64,000 nt of DNA, from assembly GCA_944474755.1 (NCBI GenBank), contig OX104113.1, positions 68,097,944 to 68,161,943 on the forward strand, written 5' to 3'. Position 1 is the stretch's first letter, and every line of letters begins with the position of its first letter. Below the pieces are notes generated by a model. The model was not told the origin of the DNA. It saw only the letters and a program-made list of their open reading frames with translations, and searched no databases. The translations under genes were made by a program, and so were the position numbers. Source of the DNA: Limnoperna fortunei. Lineage: Eukaryota; Mollusca; Bivalvia; Mytilida; Modiolidae. Positions 46,001 to 56,829 of the stretch are shown here, piece by piece.

Positions 46001-46695
46001 ATGAAGCTTTCAAAACTTCAAACAATTTACTTGACAACAACAAAGATTCATGGGTAGGATGTGTTAGAGAGATTTTTAAATATTTAAATTTAGAATTTAT
46101 TTTCAGTAGAGCTGTGAATTTTAAATCAAGTTTTATAATTAAAAAAGTAGAATGTGCACTACATGCAAAAATAATAAATATTTGGAGAGAAAATTTGATG
46201 GATAATAAAGGAAAAACATTAAAAGGAGGAAATAAATTTAGAACTTACAGTCAGTTTAAACAACATTTTACTTTTGAGCCATACTTATTGATTGGAAATA
46301 AAGAACAAAAAAGAGTATTTTCCAAATTTAGACTCAGTGACCATACTCTTGAAATAGAAAAAGGAAGGTATATTGGCTTAAGCACTGAAAATAGAATTTG
46401 TCAAATGTGTAAAAAAGATATTGAAGACGAAGTTCATTTTCTTATGAAATGTGAAAAATATTCAATTAAAAGAAGTATTTATCTAAAACAAATAAATGAG
46501 AAAATAAAAAATTTTGAGAATTTAGATATCAATAGCAAATTTGTATGGTTAATGTCATCAGAAAACAGTTTCACACTTAATATATTGTATAAAATGCTAA
46601 ATGATTTTTATGTTAAAAGAACAAACAATTTAGAAAGCAGTGTGTCTTCTGAAGAGGAAAATAAATATTTACTGTTTAATTTGTATGTGTATTAG
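43084..46695 (+). CDS. LINE ORF2: endonuclease, reverse transcriptase, zinc knuckle (1203 aa, intact)
   Basis: Provides DNA nicking and target-primed reverse transcription. The N-terminal endonuclease/exonuclease/phosphatase domain has SWNING (14-19), QETH (46-49), AGDLNA (162-167) and SDH (274-276). The reverse transcriptase has NYRGIAIGDNIGK, FVDFKKAFDS, GVRQGDNLSP and YADD at 759-762. The C-terminus has CX2CX8HX4C (Cys1106, Cys1109, His1118, Cys1123). No RNase H domain is evident. There is no stop or frameshift over 3.6 kb, so this copy may be young and possibly competent. It resembles the decayed element at 56.8-59.2 kb. Clade not assigned; a simple-repeat tail and lack of RNase H do not decide it. 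Confidence 0.9.
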   Translation: MCVINKKRSLKISSWNINGYKCKGYNKFLDSEFLNLVDGYDIFCLQETHCDLENCLELNDFLKPVHLIRQKSKKSKKRSGGLSIYIRNSIRAGIKFLNHGTNDFIWLQLSKSFFGMMEDLFICFVYDPPENSSFSKKLDYDIIDLIEDDISKYSQLGNILLAGDLNARTAELADLIYMDSDDHLPLYDNYKYDSLLLNRFNKDKIINSRGKQITSLCISAKLRILNGRSLGDSFGAFTCYQPLGSSTVDYMIVSEDLLSSILYFNINRLYPEFSDHCQISCMVKCNLDNQQIKTEGFNMPEKYIWDKYSPEKFQLAMNSKDIQNMILNFNDASYEACTINKAADDLNMIFTTAADQSLKKKVITSNTKKISHKIKKNKPWYDKDLVQMKRDLNQKLDLLHKFDKDPIIRGSFYKHLKLFRKARKVKIRNYQKNIINELENLYDQNPKAYWNLLDKLKMQNNKNNKSEETNIGTDEWYKYFKELNTNNYNVKEMSEKLKILEKDNIFNELDFKISESEIIKAIKSLKNGKASGFSKINNEMIKYSQGYLLKSLCKMFNLVFTNGIYPSSWGISYINPLHKAGSKFDPGNYRGIAIGDNIGKVFNRNFNNRLSIFLTNKNIITKEQIGFVEGCRTSDHMFVLKTLIEKYVKHESKPLYACFVDFKKAFDSISHIHLLYRLRMVGIGSRFYNIIKSMYSNSYACVKINKLRTDLFKCDIGVRQGDNLSPNLFNIFINELPKYFDSTCDPVNIGTISLNSLLYADDVVILSTSEKGLQNCLNKLSLFTNDSQMKININKTKVLVFNKSGKKSSIKIKLGDEIIENVQQYKYLGVIFSSSGSFSAAKENILNKSNKAYFKLKNAFVNNIPNAKIMMHIYNHTIKPIILYGSEIWGCFSQTKYMNNFDKCIKRDIDSLILERNHTKFCKYALGVRKTTSNDGCRGELGSLPILYYILINMVKYWCHLAKDLNSTNLLLHEAFKTSNNLLDNNKDSWVGCVREIFKYLNLEFIFSRAVNFKSSFIIKKVECALHAKIINIWRENLMDNKGKTLKGGNKFRTYSQFKQHFTFEPYLLIGNKEQKRVFSKFRLSDHTLEIEKGRYIGLSTENRICQMCKKDIEDEVHFLMKCEKYSIKRSIYLKQINEKIKNFENLDINSKFVWLMSSENSFTLNILYKMLNDFYVKRTNNLESSVSSEEENKYLLFNLYVY

Positions 46696-46937
46696 TGTAT
46701 GGTGGTAATGGTATTGTTAATTAAAAAACTTGACATTTATATCTATAGTTTAAAACTTATTATTTCATTGTAAGATTATGTTTATAAATTATATATATTT
46801 TCTTATTTTAATTATTACTATCATAATTATCCAAATAATATTCCTTATTTCACTGTAATGATTATTTCCGCTGTTTATGTATTATTTTATATGATTTAAA
46901 TGCTCTTTAAAGGGCACCATAATTGGCTTTAATAAAA

Positions 46938-46970
46938 TATTCTATTCTATTCTATTCTATTCTATTCTAT
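46938..46970. repeat. (TTCTA)n tail of the LINE
   Basis: Six to seven TTCTA units directly after AATAAAATA, the simple-sequence 3' end used by many non-LTR elements. Confidence 0.9.
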
Positions 46971-47073
46971 ATATTTTTCGGGTCTGAGTGTCGCCATCTG
47001 GCGGTGACCGGAGTTAACATCAGCCAATGAAATTTATCGTAACCTTCGCCTAATGTTTACATGTAAACAAAAA

Positions 47074-47370
47074 ATGTCTGCGCCCTGTATCGTGTATTGT
47101 TTTAACGATATGTTGGACAGATTCCCTCCGGACCTCAAAAAGAAGCTGTATGAGCGGTGACAGCTGGTGCCATTTGTTTTTCAAATGAAATGTGGACGAC
47201 TGCAATGGCATATACAAATTTGCATACGAATACTTCCACGTGTTGAACGTGATATTGATAAAGTAGTGGACTGAATGAAATGGAGTTCTGTGCAGTATGT
47301 GAAAGCAGTAGTAAATGATTTAATTAAAATTTTCTGTAATCCGGACGTATTGGAACTGAAAAAGGACTGA
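47074..47370 (+). pseudogene. Decayed coding frame inside family-T transposon (unrecognised)
   Basis: From ATG 47074 one frame runs 98 codons to TGA 47368, interrupted by TGA at codon 29 (47158) and codon 67 (47272); each could be a TGG-to-TGA change. It starts MSAPCIVYC and has DRFPPDLKKKLYER and ILPRVERDIDKVVD. The first part vaguely recalls a THAP-type start (C..C..RFP.D), which would suit a P-like transposase, but the full zinc-binding set is not visible. Low-confidence guess. Confidence 0.35.
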
Positions 47371-47977
47371 GAAAGAGGTGGGTGAAGTAACCCAAAACGA
47401 GATTGTTTTAACACGGACAGATCTGTCAGTGACAGAAGAATGTCAATTTGTAAATATTCCAACCAAAATTTGTTCATTTGATTGGATTATATGTGATTTA
47501 AATTTTTACAAGACATTTAGGTTGACATTTACATGTATTATACACCTGTATGTAATCTTCAACACATCATCACATTCAAGACTCAAGTAATTTACTGACC
47601 AGTATATGCACCATGTTAAAACTACTGATTATATAGGAGGAAATCATTCAACTTCAAAATGGACATGGATAATGGTTTAATAATTATTAATATACTGTAC
47701 CTGTAAGAATGTGAGGGATATTAAAAATTGATCATGCAGCACACTAGTCAAACTTTTTATCACATGAAAGCAAATTTCCTATTCTGACTGATTTATAAAT
47801 TGTGTACTGGAATAAAAGATAAAATATATTCATGTTCATGCATATGGATTATGTTCATAGTTTCAAAACCTGTTGCAGATTATCACATTAATTTCCATTT
47901 CATTTTGTCTTATTTTGATTTGTTTGTTGTGTTCATCCTACTTTCAGAAATTTTTCAGCTTTATAATGACATGTAGT

Positions 47978-48045
47978 TTTTTATTGGAGAGGAAGCTGGT
48001 GTACATGTGCCAGGAGAAAACTCCTAACTTTCCACAAGGTCAAAA
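47978..48045 (-). mobile_element. SINE fragment (minus strand)
   Basis: TTTTTTATTGGAGAGGAAGC and GGAGAAAACTCCTAACTTTC mirror the SINE tail region. The remainder is lost. Confidence 0.45.
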
Positions 48046-48273
48046 CGGGTCAAGAAATCCTGGAAAAGTTATGGAATTTATCAGTATAAAAAAATTACAC
48101 CAAAGTTCCAGGCGAAAAATTTCTACTGTGCCTTTATCTCATATTTTGTGTTAAATTGCAAGTGTCAATGCAATTACACTGTCATGCTAGAATCATTCAT
48201 GGAAAATGGTCACATAGTTCTTGACAAGTCATGGAATTTTTACACAAAGAATGAGTATAGACCATGGAAAATT

Positions 48274-48403
48274 GGCAATTCTTGTCAGTTAAGATAGGAG
48301 TCAAGCACACCCTGCCAGCAGCTAAGCCCAACCTGCAACCCCTGTGTTAACAGTGATCAAAATTAGATGACGAACTACCTCAACCACTCTGCCAACGAGT
48401 CCC
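48274..48403 (-). mobile_element. SINE head and middle (minus strand)
   Basis: In reverse: A-box region ACTCGTTGGCAGAGTGGTTG, GTAGTTCGTCATCTAATTTT, then GTGTGCTTGACTCCTATCTT and GACAAGAATTGCC. The B box is mutated. Confidence 0.65.
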
Positions 48404-50559
48404 TGTCTTATAATATTCAGTCTCTGAGTGATTTTAATTACCCCAAGTGAAATAATTTTTCATATACTAGTACATGTACATTTGTTTCATGGCAAGAATG
48501 AGACTTGTATGGTACTAGTATACATATACTGTATGTACCTTATCTGCTGGACCAGTTAAAAAGCAAAGGACTGGATGGTTATGAATGAATTGTTAAGTTT
48601 ATCAACAAGGTGTTCTAGACGTATACAATAAGTGGCAGAAAAAAAAATAAAAAATATAAAACAGTGCAAACAGTTCAATAACAGATAATATTTGTAAACC
48701 CCTGGGTGTTGAATCACAACCAGCTGAGTCATTCAGGGTAATGGGACCTCTTAGCAGATCATAAATTGTCACATGAGCTACATAATTGTATTAAGAATAA
48801 TTTATAAGTACTGGTATGCTTAATACTAGACCATAATTAAAGGTTGATGATCTGTTTATTAAAGTTCTAGAGGACCCAATTAACAAAATCATGGACTTTA
48901 AGTGTCCTATTTGGGGGAAATGAAAGTTAAATATGATTGCAAGTCTAACTTAACTAAATTGAAAAATACATTTAGTTTTTGGCTCCAAATTGGGGTATAA
49001 CTTGTCCTATCAAAATAGTGTAATTTTGTGAACATGTATATGGTCATGTTTTGGAATTGAACATGAACACATAAATCTTATTTATTTAATTTCTTGAATA
49101 CTGCTTACCTAAAAGGAATAAATGCAAAAGCTGCAAGTGCAGTTTTTTTACTGTGACAATGGCACTTGTTTTTAATTATTCAATAAATATGCAAGACAAA
49201 GAATTAAAACCAAGCTCAAACTGTCCTATATTGGGGCTTGTCATAATATATAAGTAACTACATGTAGTATGGCACACTATGTAGTTCTCCTCTAGTTTAA
49301 AATGAGCTGCGATTCTTGTATGTGTATGCAGCTTAAAGTCAACATGGCAGGCAGCTTAGTTATGACAGTGTATGGGATGTTGTTTAACTTGTTATGGTAC
49401 AGGCCCATAATTTCTAAAATCAAACTAAATGTGCAACTGCAAAAAAAAAGCAACTTGTTGAAGCTTGTGACCGAAGGAATATTCTATCGGTGTAATGCAG
49501 GCAAATACAAAATAGCATGTACACCACTAAGTGCATGTATGAAAAATTATGAATGCTAATAAAGGCTAAACTTTCTAGTGTCCCAGTTCACTGATCCCTC
49601 AATTCATATCAGCAGACACTGAATTATGCATTTGCAAATAACAATTATCAATTAGTCACATACAATTTGTTTGGAACTCTATGCCACTTTCAGTATTTTT
49701 TTTAGCTATATACTGATATCCAGGTTTTATTTGATGGAGCTAGGCAGAAGTACCCAGTAAGTGTATACACAAGTACTGCTTTGGTATAAAAGTCAATATT
49801 TTTTGTTGAAATATTTCAAGGGTACATCATTAACATCTTTAATTTCTGGATTTTTTTACATTTGTAAAAAGTACATGTATAAATAACCAAACACATCCTT
49901 TATGCAGACTTGTGGGGGGGGGGGGTGGAAATAAAGTGGGTTCTAAAAATATAATACTGCTAAGAACAATTCCTTTCTCCCTATATGCTCTCTTTGCTTA
50001 GTTGGGAATTACTGTCTGGTTCTTCTGGACTAATTGTGTCCAAAAAAACCTACCCCCCCCCCTTTTCTACAAAAAGTAGTAGGTCCCTACAGAGTCATGA
50101 TCATATACTGACACATGCTTACATAGCTTATGTCTCATAGTTACATATATGGATATAAGATTGATATTATTTACGATTTATAGTACAAACATACAAATAT
50201 AAGCTTCGTCTTCGTGGAATTGACAATGTCCAAAATATTCGAGAAGAAAATAAAAAAAACGTATCATTAGCTGTCACACACCTTATTTTGTGTGTAAATA
50301 TAAGATACATGATTACGTTTAAATATAAGATACATGATATATTTTTATCAATTTCAAATCAAATTACCGAAGTATTCACATGTGCTTTAAACCTCGTGTG
50401 TTTGTTTACGTTCGACATGCAGATTTTGTAAAAACGATTTTGATTGGTACTTCTCAAGGTCAGAAGCAACTTCACTTCAGACCCGAAAAATATATATGTA
50501 TGTTGTCAGGGGTGATGATGGAGCGAACGCGGACTCAGAACCCCTGACTTGGGAGGATG

Positions 50560-50900
50560 TTTTCCTGCAGATAACACTAAAGTCAGAAAGTCCATTGTTA
50601 TCTTCAAATCAAGAAATCGTTCTAAATATATTTTATGTGATAACTGGAATTGCATAAAAATCATCATCTCTCGATAAGAACAAATAATTGTTCATATATT
50701 AGTCTCAACACAACTCAAAATTTATCTTATATTTGTCAAAATTGCTCTTCCGCGATTCATAATTATGGACAACATTATATGTTATATTACTTACATTGGT
50801 TTTATGTTTTTTGTGGACTGTGATCCACAATTACACCTGATAGCTGTATGATATATATGTAATAAACATTGGGTAATTAAATACTTGCAAAACTAATACA
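50560..50900. repeat. Dispersed repeat R2, right flank of the family-T transposon
   Basis: Continues CAGATAACACTA..GTCAG..TCCATTGTTATCTT, parallel to 38167-38480. The transposon therefore inserted into a copy of R2. Confidence 0.65.
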
Positions 50901-51635
50901 TGCAATGTTCATGTAAAATACTATGTTATATATGTTAATTGCGAATTTCTACTGTTATATTGTTTAATTATTTATTTTTGTCACAAACTCTGTTAAGATG
51001 TTTATATGACAATAAAATTTTAATTTGATAAATAAGTTTGATGTAAATGTATGGAACAAGGGAGATAACTCATCAATTTACGCACTGCTCGCCTATACCT
51101 TACAGCTTAAATAGTTAAATTAAATTAAATTAAACATATTTTATTGTCAAACACAGACAAAAGGATCTGACACAAGTTATACAACTTAGGAAGTCTTCTC
51201 CTTACATAACATACTATACATTTCTAGACAATAATATACATTTACACAAATTATATAAGTATACATGTACATACGTGTACCTAGGTGAACATATAATGAG
51301 TGTACTGGTAAACTCAAATAATTTATAATATTAAGGATGAACAGAATGAATAGGTTGTCACAAAACAAAACAAAACAAGCAGAAGGAAAAAACGAAAAGC
51401 ATAGAAAACAAACATCGAACGAAAATGAGTACAAAAGGTAAAATAAATACATAAATACACAAATAAAGTAAAAAAAAAAAAAGGGATCTGGTCGTACTTA
51501 TAGTAATGTGAGTACTGAAAAATTTAGTCACGAAGAAATCGTCCTGTATCTCTTATGTAAATTTGAACATAGTTAAAAATTAAACAGTTAATTTTGTCAT
51601 TTTTTGTGCTATCACCAAATAGAATGGTTTGCAAG

Positions 51636-52928
51636 TTAATAAGAGACGTTCAGGCTTCGTTGATTTTGAAGCATGACAGCTCTTTGATTAAAATATCTTT
51701 TGCAAGAAAGAAAATAATGTTCCGATGTCTCTTTATCTTCTCTACAGTCACACAATTCATCATTTATGATATTTCTTCTAAAAAGGTCATGTTTTAGAGC
51801 ACTACACTGATTACGTATTCGAGTATGTAATATGTTTAGCAGCCGGTGGCCCACTTTATAATGAATAGGAGGTATAACTGTCGTTCGATATTTAAGTTTC
51901 AATCTTGATTTGAATATTTCGAAAGATGGAGCATTTCTTAGTGAGGATTCAAGGTTATTCCATAAATTAAGTGTAGCTGGTAAGAATGATTGTTGTAATA
52001 CAGAAAGTCGAGAAACAGGGATATTGAAATAATTTCTGTTGCGTAAGTTATAATTTGAAATTTCTGATACAAGTGGGGGCAGTAAATCAATTAGATATTC
52101 GGGACACTGTCCGTTAGCCATTTTATAGAAGAGATTAAGTTTCTTCCGTTCTCTCCTACTTTTTAATGACTCCCATCCAGTCTCCTGATAAATAGATTCT
52201 ATACTGCAGTAACAAGTTAAACCAGTTACAATTCTACCTGCCTCGTGTTGTACCCTTTCAATTCTGTCCGAATTAAATTTTCCACAGTTGTCCCAAACCT
52301 CACATGAGTATTTTAGAATAGGACGAATAAATGTGATATATATTTTTTCAAGATACTCTCGTTTTAGTTTAAATTTTAATTTTCGCAAAACATTAAGCTG
52401 AATAGAAGTTTTCTCAATAATGTAATCAATATGTCTAGTCCATTTACAGTCGGAACTGAAAAACAAACCTAGATGTTTGTGTTGAGTTACCGGTTCTAGA
52501 ATCGAATTTTCAAATCTAAAGTTAATGTCGATAGTCCTATTGAAAAAATTAAAATCAATAATATCTGTCTTATCAGGATTAAGCTTCACTAACCATCTTT
52601 TTGACCATTTAGAGATATTATGAAGGTCGGAATTCGTAAGATTCACAAGTGTATTGTTATCGTGTGCTGTATGACCAATGGATGTATCGTCTGCAAACAA
52701 ACTACACAAACCTATCATGTCATCAGCTATATCATTAACGTAAATAAGAAATAGGAGAGGTCCTAGAACTGATCCTTGTGGGACACCGGCTTGCAAAAAC
52801 CCTATAGAAGATACATTTTCATTGAGGACAACTCGTTGACTTCTGTTAGTAAGATAACTTTCTAACCAGCAAAGAAATTTTCCTTTAATGCCATATCTTT
52901 CTAGTTTAAATATTAACCCCGGATCCAT
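51636..52928 (-). pseudogene. LINE ORF2 fragment: reverse transcriptase core and C-terminus
   Basis: 430 codons including AGVPQGSVLGPLLFLIYVND, FADDTSI (the FADD form of the catalytic motif), HLGLFFSSDCKWTRHI and a C-terminal Cys/His cluster CDCREDKETSEHYFLSC. The QGSVLGPLLF and FADDT forms are typical of the CR1/Jockey superfamily. It overlaps the preceding fragment by a few codons in another frame, marking a frameshift near 52915-52930. Confidence 0.8.
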
Positions 52929-53272
52929 ACTCGATCGAAAGCTTTACTAATGTCACAAAATGTAATACATGTCTTGTGACCAGAATCTAGTGATATTAAA
53001 ACATTGTGGTATAATTCAATCAGTTGATGAACCGTGGAGAATTTGGGTAAAAAACCAGACTGATATTTATACAAAAGATCATTTTCAAACAAATGATTGT
53101 AGATGAATTTGTATACAATTTTCTCAAAAACTTTACTTATACAAGATAATAGTGAGACGGGCCTATAATTTGAAACTAGGGATTTATCTCCCTTCTTGTA
53201 AAGAGCTATTACATTCGCTAGTTTCCATTCGTTAGGAAAAGTATTGCACTTTAAAGATTTATTAAAAAGCAT
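52913..53272 (-). pseudogene. LINE ORF2 fragment: RT fingers/palm start
   Basis: Carries NEWKLANVIALYKKGDKS, NYRPVSLLSCISKVFEK, QSGFLPKFSTVHQLI and FCDISKAFDRVW (first catalytic Asp in DISKAFDRVW). Sequence just upstream (53440-53280) reads KAIGPDVISNKMLL in a shifted frame with a stop, so a lesion separates it from the endonuclease. Confidence 0.8.
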
Positions 53273-53440
53273 GCATAGTGGTTGTGCTATTTCATTTTAA
53301 CCATTAATAACATTTTATTGCTTATTACATCTGGTCCTATTGCTTTTTGTGGATTTATTACAGTGAGTGCATCTAAGACGTCTTGTTCAAAAATTACTAT
53401 TTCCGTGAGTATTGGAGTCAAACCATATTTTGTCATCCTT

Positions 53441-54325
53441 TCAAATGATAACTGTTCTGGTTGGTATGCATTCTCTACAAATACTAATGAAAGTATTAGT
53501 AAAATTTAAACATGCAACATTTACGTCACTCTCGGATACAATAATGTCAAACCAGTTTGTGTCAGCCACCTTATTTTTCATAAGTTCAATATTGGCCTGT
53601 TTATAATTCCAAATGAGACGCTTGTAGGATTTTTTACTGTCAAAACCACTGTCTATCGTCAGGTATGTACCGTCGTGATCACTAATCCGTCTGTCAATCG
53701 GTATTGTATCGCTCTCCACAACTGGTATATTATCAGTTACTAGTATAGGGTCCAGAAGTGTTTCGGAGTTTCCAAAAAAAATGGTAGGTTTGTCTATTAG
53801 ATTTGAAAGTCCATTGATATGTATTATGTCTCGGACTTGACCTGGAAGTTCTTGAAGAAAATTTTTATTTAAATCGCCTAAAACTATAATGTTTAAATTT
53901 TCTTCCAAAGCGTTCTTTAGCATTAGATCAAATAGTTGCCAAAAATTGCGAGGAGAATGCTTTTCAGACCTGTAAACAATATTTATTAATATAACCATTC
54001 TATTTGTGATTAGCTCAAACCACATTGATTCTAGTTCTATGTTCTCTAAATCTATACGACGTCTAAATTTTAGATTCTTTTTATAATAAGCAATAATGCC
54101 ACCCCCGGCACCATTTCGATCTCTGCGTATCGGAATTTCGAAACCAGGTATAACAAGATGCTCATTTTCGACTGAATCGTCTAAATGGCTCTCTGTAAAG
54201 AATGCTATATCAAATTCATCTATAATGTCAGTAACTTCATTAATTTTATTGCGTATACTTCTAATATTTTGATGAAAAATACACAAAAAATTTCCAAAAT
54301 TTTCCACATTAGCCGTAGTTTGCAC
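53441..54325 (-). pseudogene. LINE ORF2 fragment: endonuclease domain
   Basis: 294 codons of endonuclease/exonuclease/phosphatase domain: FHQNIRSIRNKINEV, FTESHLDD, GAGGGIIAYYK, VLGDLNKNF and SDHDGTYL carry the catalytic Asn, Glu, Asp and His. From the ATG at 54325. The frame is lost toward the RT. Confidence 0.82.
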
Positions 54326-54343
54326 ACATGGACCAGGTAATCT

Positions 54344-54589
54344 TTATACATCGTTGCATAACAAAATATAAAAAATTAACATAAGGACAAAAAATATATT
54401 GATATAATATTTCGAAACCATGTTTAAAATTTTAACACTCATTGCAACTATCTTAGACAAAATTACATTTAGTATTTGAAATATATAAAAATGTCTATTA
54501 TAAAAGCATTTTTTGTACGTTGGACGCGTCTTTGCATAAAATACTCCAATTGCTGCTCTATAAGCTTCGGTGTCATTACCCATTATCAA
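54344..54589 (-). CDS. Short leader frame upstream of LINE ORF2 (81 aa)
   Basis: Ends 18 bases before the ORF2 ATG. It begins GNDTEAYRAAIGVFYAKTR and becomes hydrophobic (YYINIFFVLMLIFYILL) at the end. It may be the 5' coding part of the element or a chance frame. I do not recognise a domain. Confidence 0.3.
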   Translation of the reverse strand: MIMGNDTEAYRAAIGVFYAKTRPTYKKCFYNRHFYIFQILNVILSKIVAMSVKILNMVSKYYINIFFVLMLIFYILLCNDV

Positions 54590-54796
54590 GATTCAGCAAA
54601 TCTGAGAACATTTTAGTTCTCCAAGCACAACAAATGGTAAAGAGAGCAGCAAATGGATTACAATGTAGAAGTTTATGATTCCTCACAAGTACTTGTAGAC
54701 CAGGAAAAGAAAAATGTAATTATCTCAGAGAATGCTGAATAAAAACAAAGATCTAGATTGGCAGTATTTGGCCACAGCTTTATTATACAAGTACAA

Positions 54797-54862
54797 TAAT
54801 ATATATATATAAATAAATAAATAAATAGATAAATATAGATAAATAAATAAATATATATATTT
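54797..54862. repeat. AT/AAAT/AGAT microsatellite
   Basis: Alternating (AT)n, (AAAT)n and AGAT units. Confidence 0.85.
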
Positions 54863-55192
54863 GAAATATAAGATAAGATTAAAGTTCAAGTCTATATATT
54901 GGTCGCCGCAACTTGATGGCAGACCATAAATGAATTAGCAACTGATATATATGGGGGATGAGCAACCCTGGGAAACAGAGGTTACTCCAGAATTTAGATA
55001 TTTGCTAGTTGACAGTTAATAAAAAGGGGGGCCAGTGCAGTGAAAAATCTGCCAAATTGACTGAAATGACAGATGCAACCGCCACAGAATGGGGGGGGGG
55101 GGGGGGTTTGAACTGCACAGCTGTGCCAATACTGTTAAATATATATCTATAACTAATATATAACTGATATATAACTAATATATAATATAATG

Positions 55193-55325
55193 TATTTCTA
55201 GTATATATATGGCATATTTATATATATGAATAACAAATTGAAATAGCACTGTTATATTCAATATAATAAATTTCTAGTATATATATGGCATATTTATATA
55301 TATGAATAACAAATTGAAATAGCAC
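55193..55325. repeat. Two ~55-bp direct repeats
   Basis: TTTCTAGTATATATATGGCA..GAATAACAAATTGAAATAGC occurs at about 55193-55247 and 55270-55324, separated by about 22 bases. Preceded by TATAACTAATA/TATAACTGATA short repeats. Confidence 0.9.
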
Positions 55326-55398
55326 ATGAATGTCTGTGCTTGAATGTATATACAAATTCAGAACTTCTAGTATACTTATGTTGTTGGTTTGAATGTTG

Positions 55399-55499
55399 TT
55401 GAACGCCACTTACAGCAATTTTTCAACTATATCATGGCGTTCAGTTTTTTATTGGGGGAGAAAGCCGGGGAACATCCCGACCTACGGTGGGAAAACTTG
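55399..55499 (-). mobile_element. SINE 3' part (minus strand)
   Basis: In reverse: AGTTTTCCCACCGTAGGTCG, GGCTTTCTCCCCCAATAAAA, ACTGAACGCCATGATATAGT and TGAAAAATTGCTG. 5' truncated. Confidence 0.7.
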
Positions 55500-56829
55500 C
55501 TCTAGTATATAAATTTAACTAAATATTTGCAGAACAGATATACAATTACGAATTTTTAGTATGCATATGTCATAGTAAACTAAATAATTGCAGCATGTAG
55601 ATTTATCTAAATATTTGTTTATGTAACATTTTTGGTCAATAACATGAACACAATTTGTCGAAATTATTTTTAAAATTTCCAGCGACCAGAGAATAATAAC
55701 ATCCAGAATTGCATTCTAACAAATACATTACCAAGATCATTCCGCCCAATTTTTATCATAATAAATTTTTGGAGGGTCTTCCAATTTAATAAAGGTTCCA
55801 ATATAACCATCGAGTTAATGCATTCCTTATGATGTATAAGCAAACAAGGCAGAACTTGTGTGTTTCATTTCAAGGCTCCTCAATTCACAAGCTCCAAGCT
55901 GACCCAATACCTGAAAATATTCGAGAAAAAGAAGCGAAGTACCAATTTCATTAATGAGTTAGCAAAATATATAACAAGATGTTTGACCTGCCATACTTGT
56001 ATAGCATTCGGAATCTGTAGTGTTTTGCTAATATACAAGTATATACTAGAATAAAAAGCAACAAACATTTATAAAGATATCAAGTGTAAATTATGTGTAA
56101 ACAGTTAAAGTTTATTTACATGAAGGGATTCTAATATAATTTTTGAAAAAACATTGTATTTCTGCATTACAAGAGATTTTATATCTTCAGTTGACAATTC
56201 TTTCCATGGAGGAATGTGTTGCCATACCAATGTGAAAACAGTCTTTGAATTAAACAGGTAGTCCGGTGCCCACTGCGTGTTAGATCAAGTCTGGGCCTCT
56301 AAAACGCAGAACTATGGACGCCCTGGGCAGCTGGCGTGTGCCAAGAAATAAGATGTTAAATTATTTGATAATAAAAAATTGCCGGAGATGCATGTAATTC
56401 ATTTATTTTAACTGGCCATATCGTAAATTGTTGCAAAAACAACGGTTACCATAAAAGAAATGTAAAATGAAACTGATCCCGGTAGTTCAATAAATTTTGT
56501 AACCAGTCTTAGTTAAGCTGCATGGGTCCGGTATGACTTGTACCTTTAACATAAATGGTTGCAGAAAATTAAGGTGTAATCATTCCTGTGAATACAGAAC
56601 AATAATTCATGTTAAAAGGAAATGTGGACAAAATACAAATACGAATACAAATATTTATTAGCACAAACTCATGGTACAGTACATGGTTAAGGCACAACAA
56701 TTTAAAGGATCACTACAAAGTGTGTTATACAAAATGTAATACAATTCTTTACATTAATTGTATTTATTGTTATATTATATTATATAGTATACAGATGATA
56801 TAACCAATTAAAATTACGTTTTATATAAT
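55500..56829. other. Intergenic, no gene seen
   Basis: AT-rich; a poly-G run lies just upstream (55090-55107). Short frames such as 55860-56054 have no recognisable motif. Confidence 0.35.

Larger units (their letters stand above)
42791..46970 (+). mobile_element. Non-LTR retrotransposon (LINE), ORF2 intact, nested in transposon terminal repeat
   Basis: Begins in the left terminal repeat of the family-T transposon, right after ACATACATATAT, and ends in a (TTCTA)n tail (about 46939-46970) after AATAAAATA. The interrupted terminal repeat resumes at ATATATTTTTCGGG, consistent with a short AT-rich target duplication. Only about 290 bases precede ORF2, with no ORF1, so either the copy is 5'-truncated or the family has one ORF. 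Confidence 0.88.
46971..50474. other. Interior of the family-T transposon, mostly non-coding
   Basis: AT-rich body containing one decayed frame (47074-47370), minus-strand SINE fragments (about 47978-48045 and 48274-48403), a G run (49914-49925) and a C run (50053-50063). No transposase domain could be read. Confidence 0.5.
42723..50559. mobile_element. DNA transposon of family T, 7.8 kb including nested LINE
   Basis: Left end CATCCTCCCAAGTCAGGGGT and right end ACCCCTGACTTGGGAGGATG are perfect inverted copies. They extend through ACCCCTGACAACATACATAT, and after the LINE through ATATTTTTCGGGTCTGA (46971 on), to match the right end from about 50475. TTTTCCTG flanks both sides (42715-42722 and 50560-50567), an 8-bp target duplication. 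Without the LINE the element is about 3.65 kb. 8-bp duplications with CA..TG ends fit hAT or P superfamilies; no intact transposase remains, so the choice is open. Confidence 0.9.
51113..54600 (-). mobile_element. CR1/Jockey-type LINE, decayed
   Basis: Minus-strand element with a short leader frame (54589-54344), endonuclease (54325-53441), broken RT N-terminus (53440-53273), RT (53272-52913) and RT core/C-terminus (52928-51636), ending in a (TTAAT)n-like tail at about 51113-51140 after GACAATAAAATATG. Several frame changes show it is dead. The 5' limit is set by the leader frame. Confidence 0.8.

Noticed and set aside
47074..47370. Selenoprotein reading of the two TGA codons
   Set aside because: The frame lies in a decayed transposon and no selenocysteine insertion hairpin was seen; TGG-to-TGA decay is simpler.
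51186..51452. Minus-strand hydrophobic 88-codon frame
   Set aside because: Sits in the 3' non-coding end of the CR1-like LINE; composition explained by AT-rich sequence.
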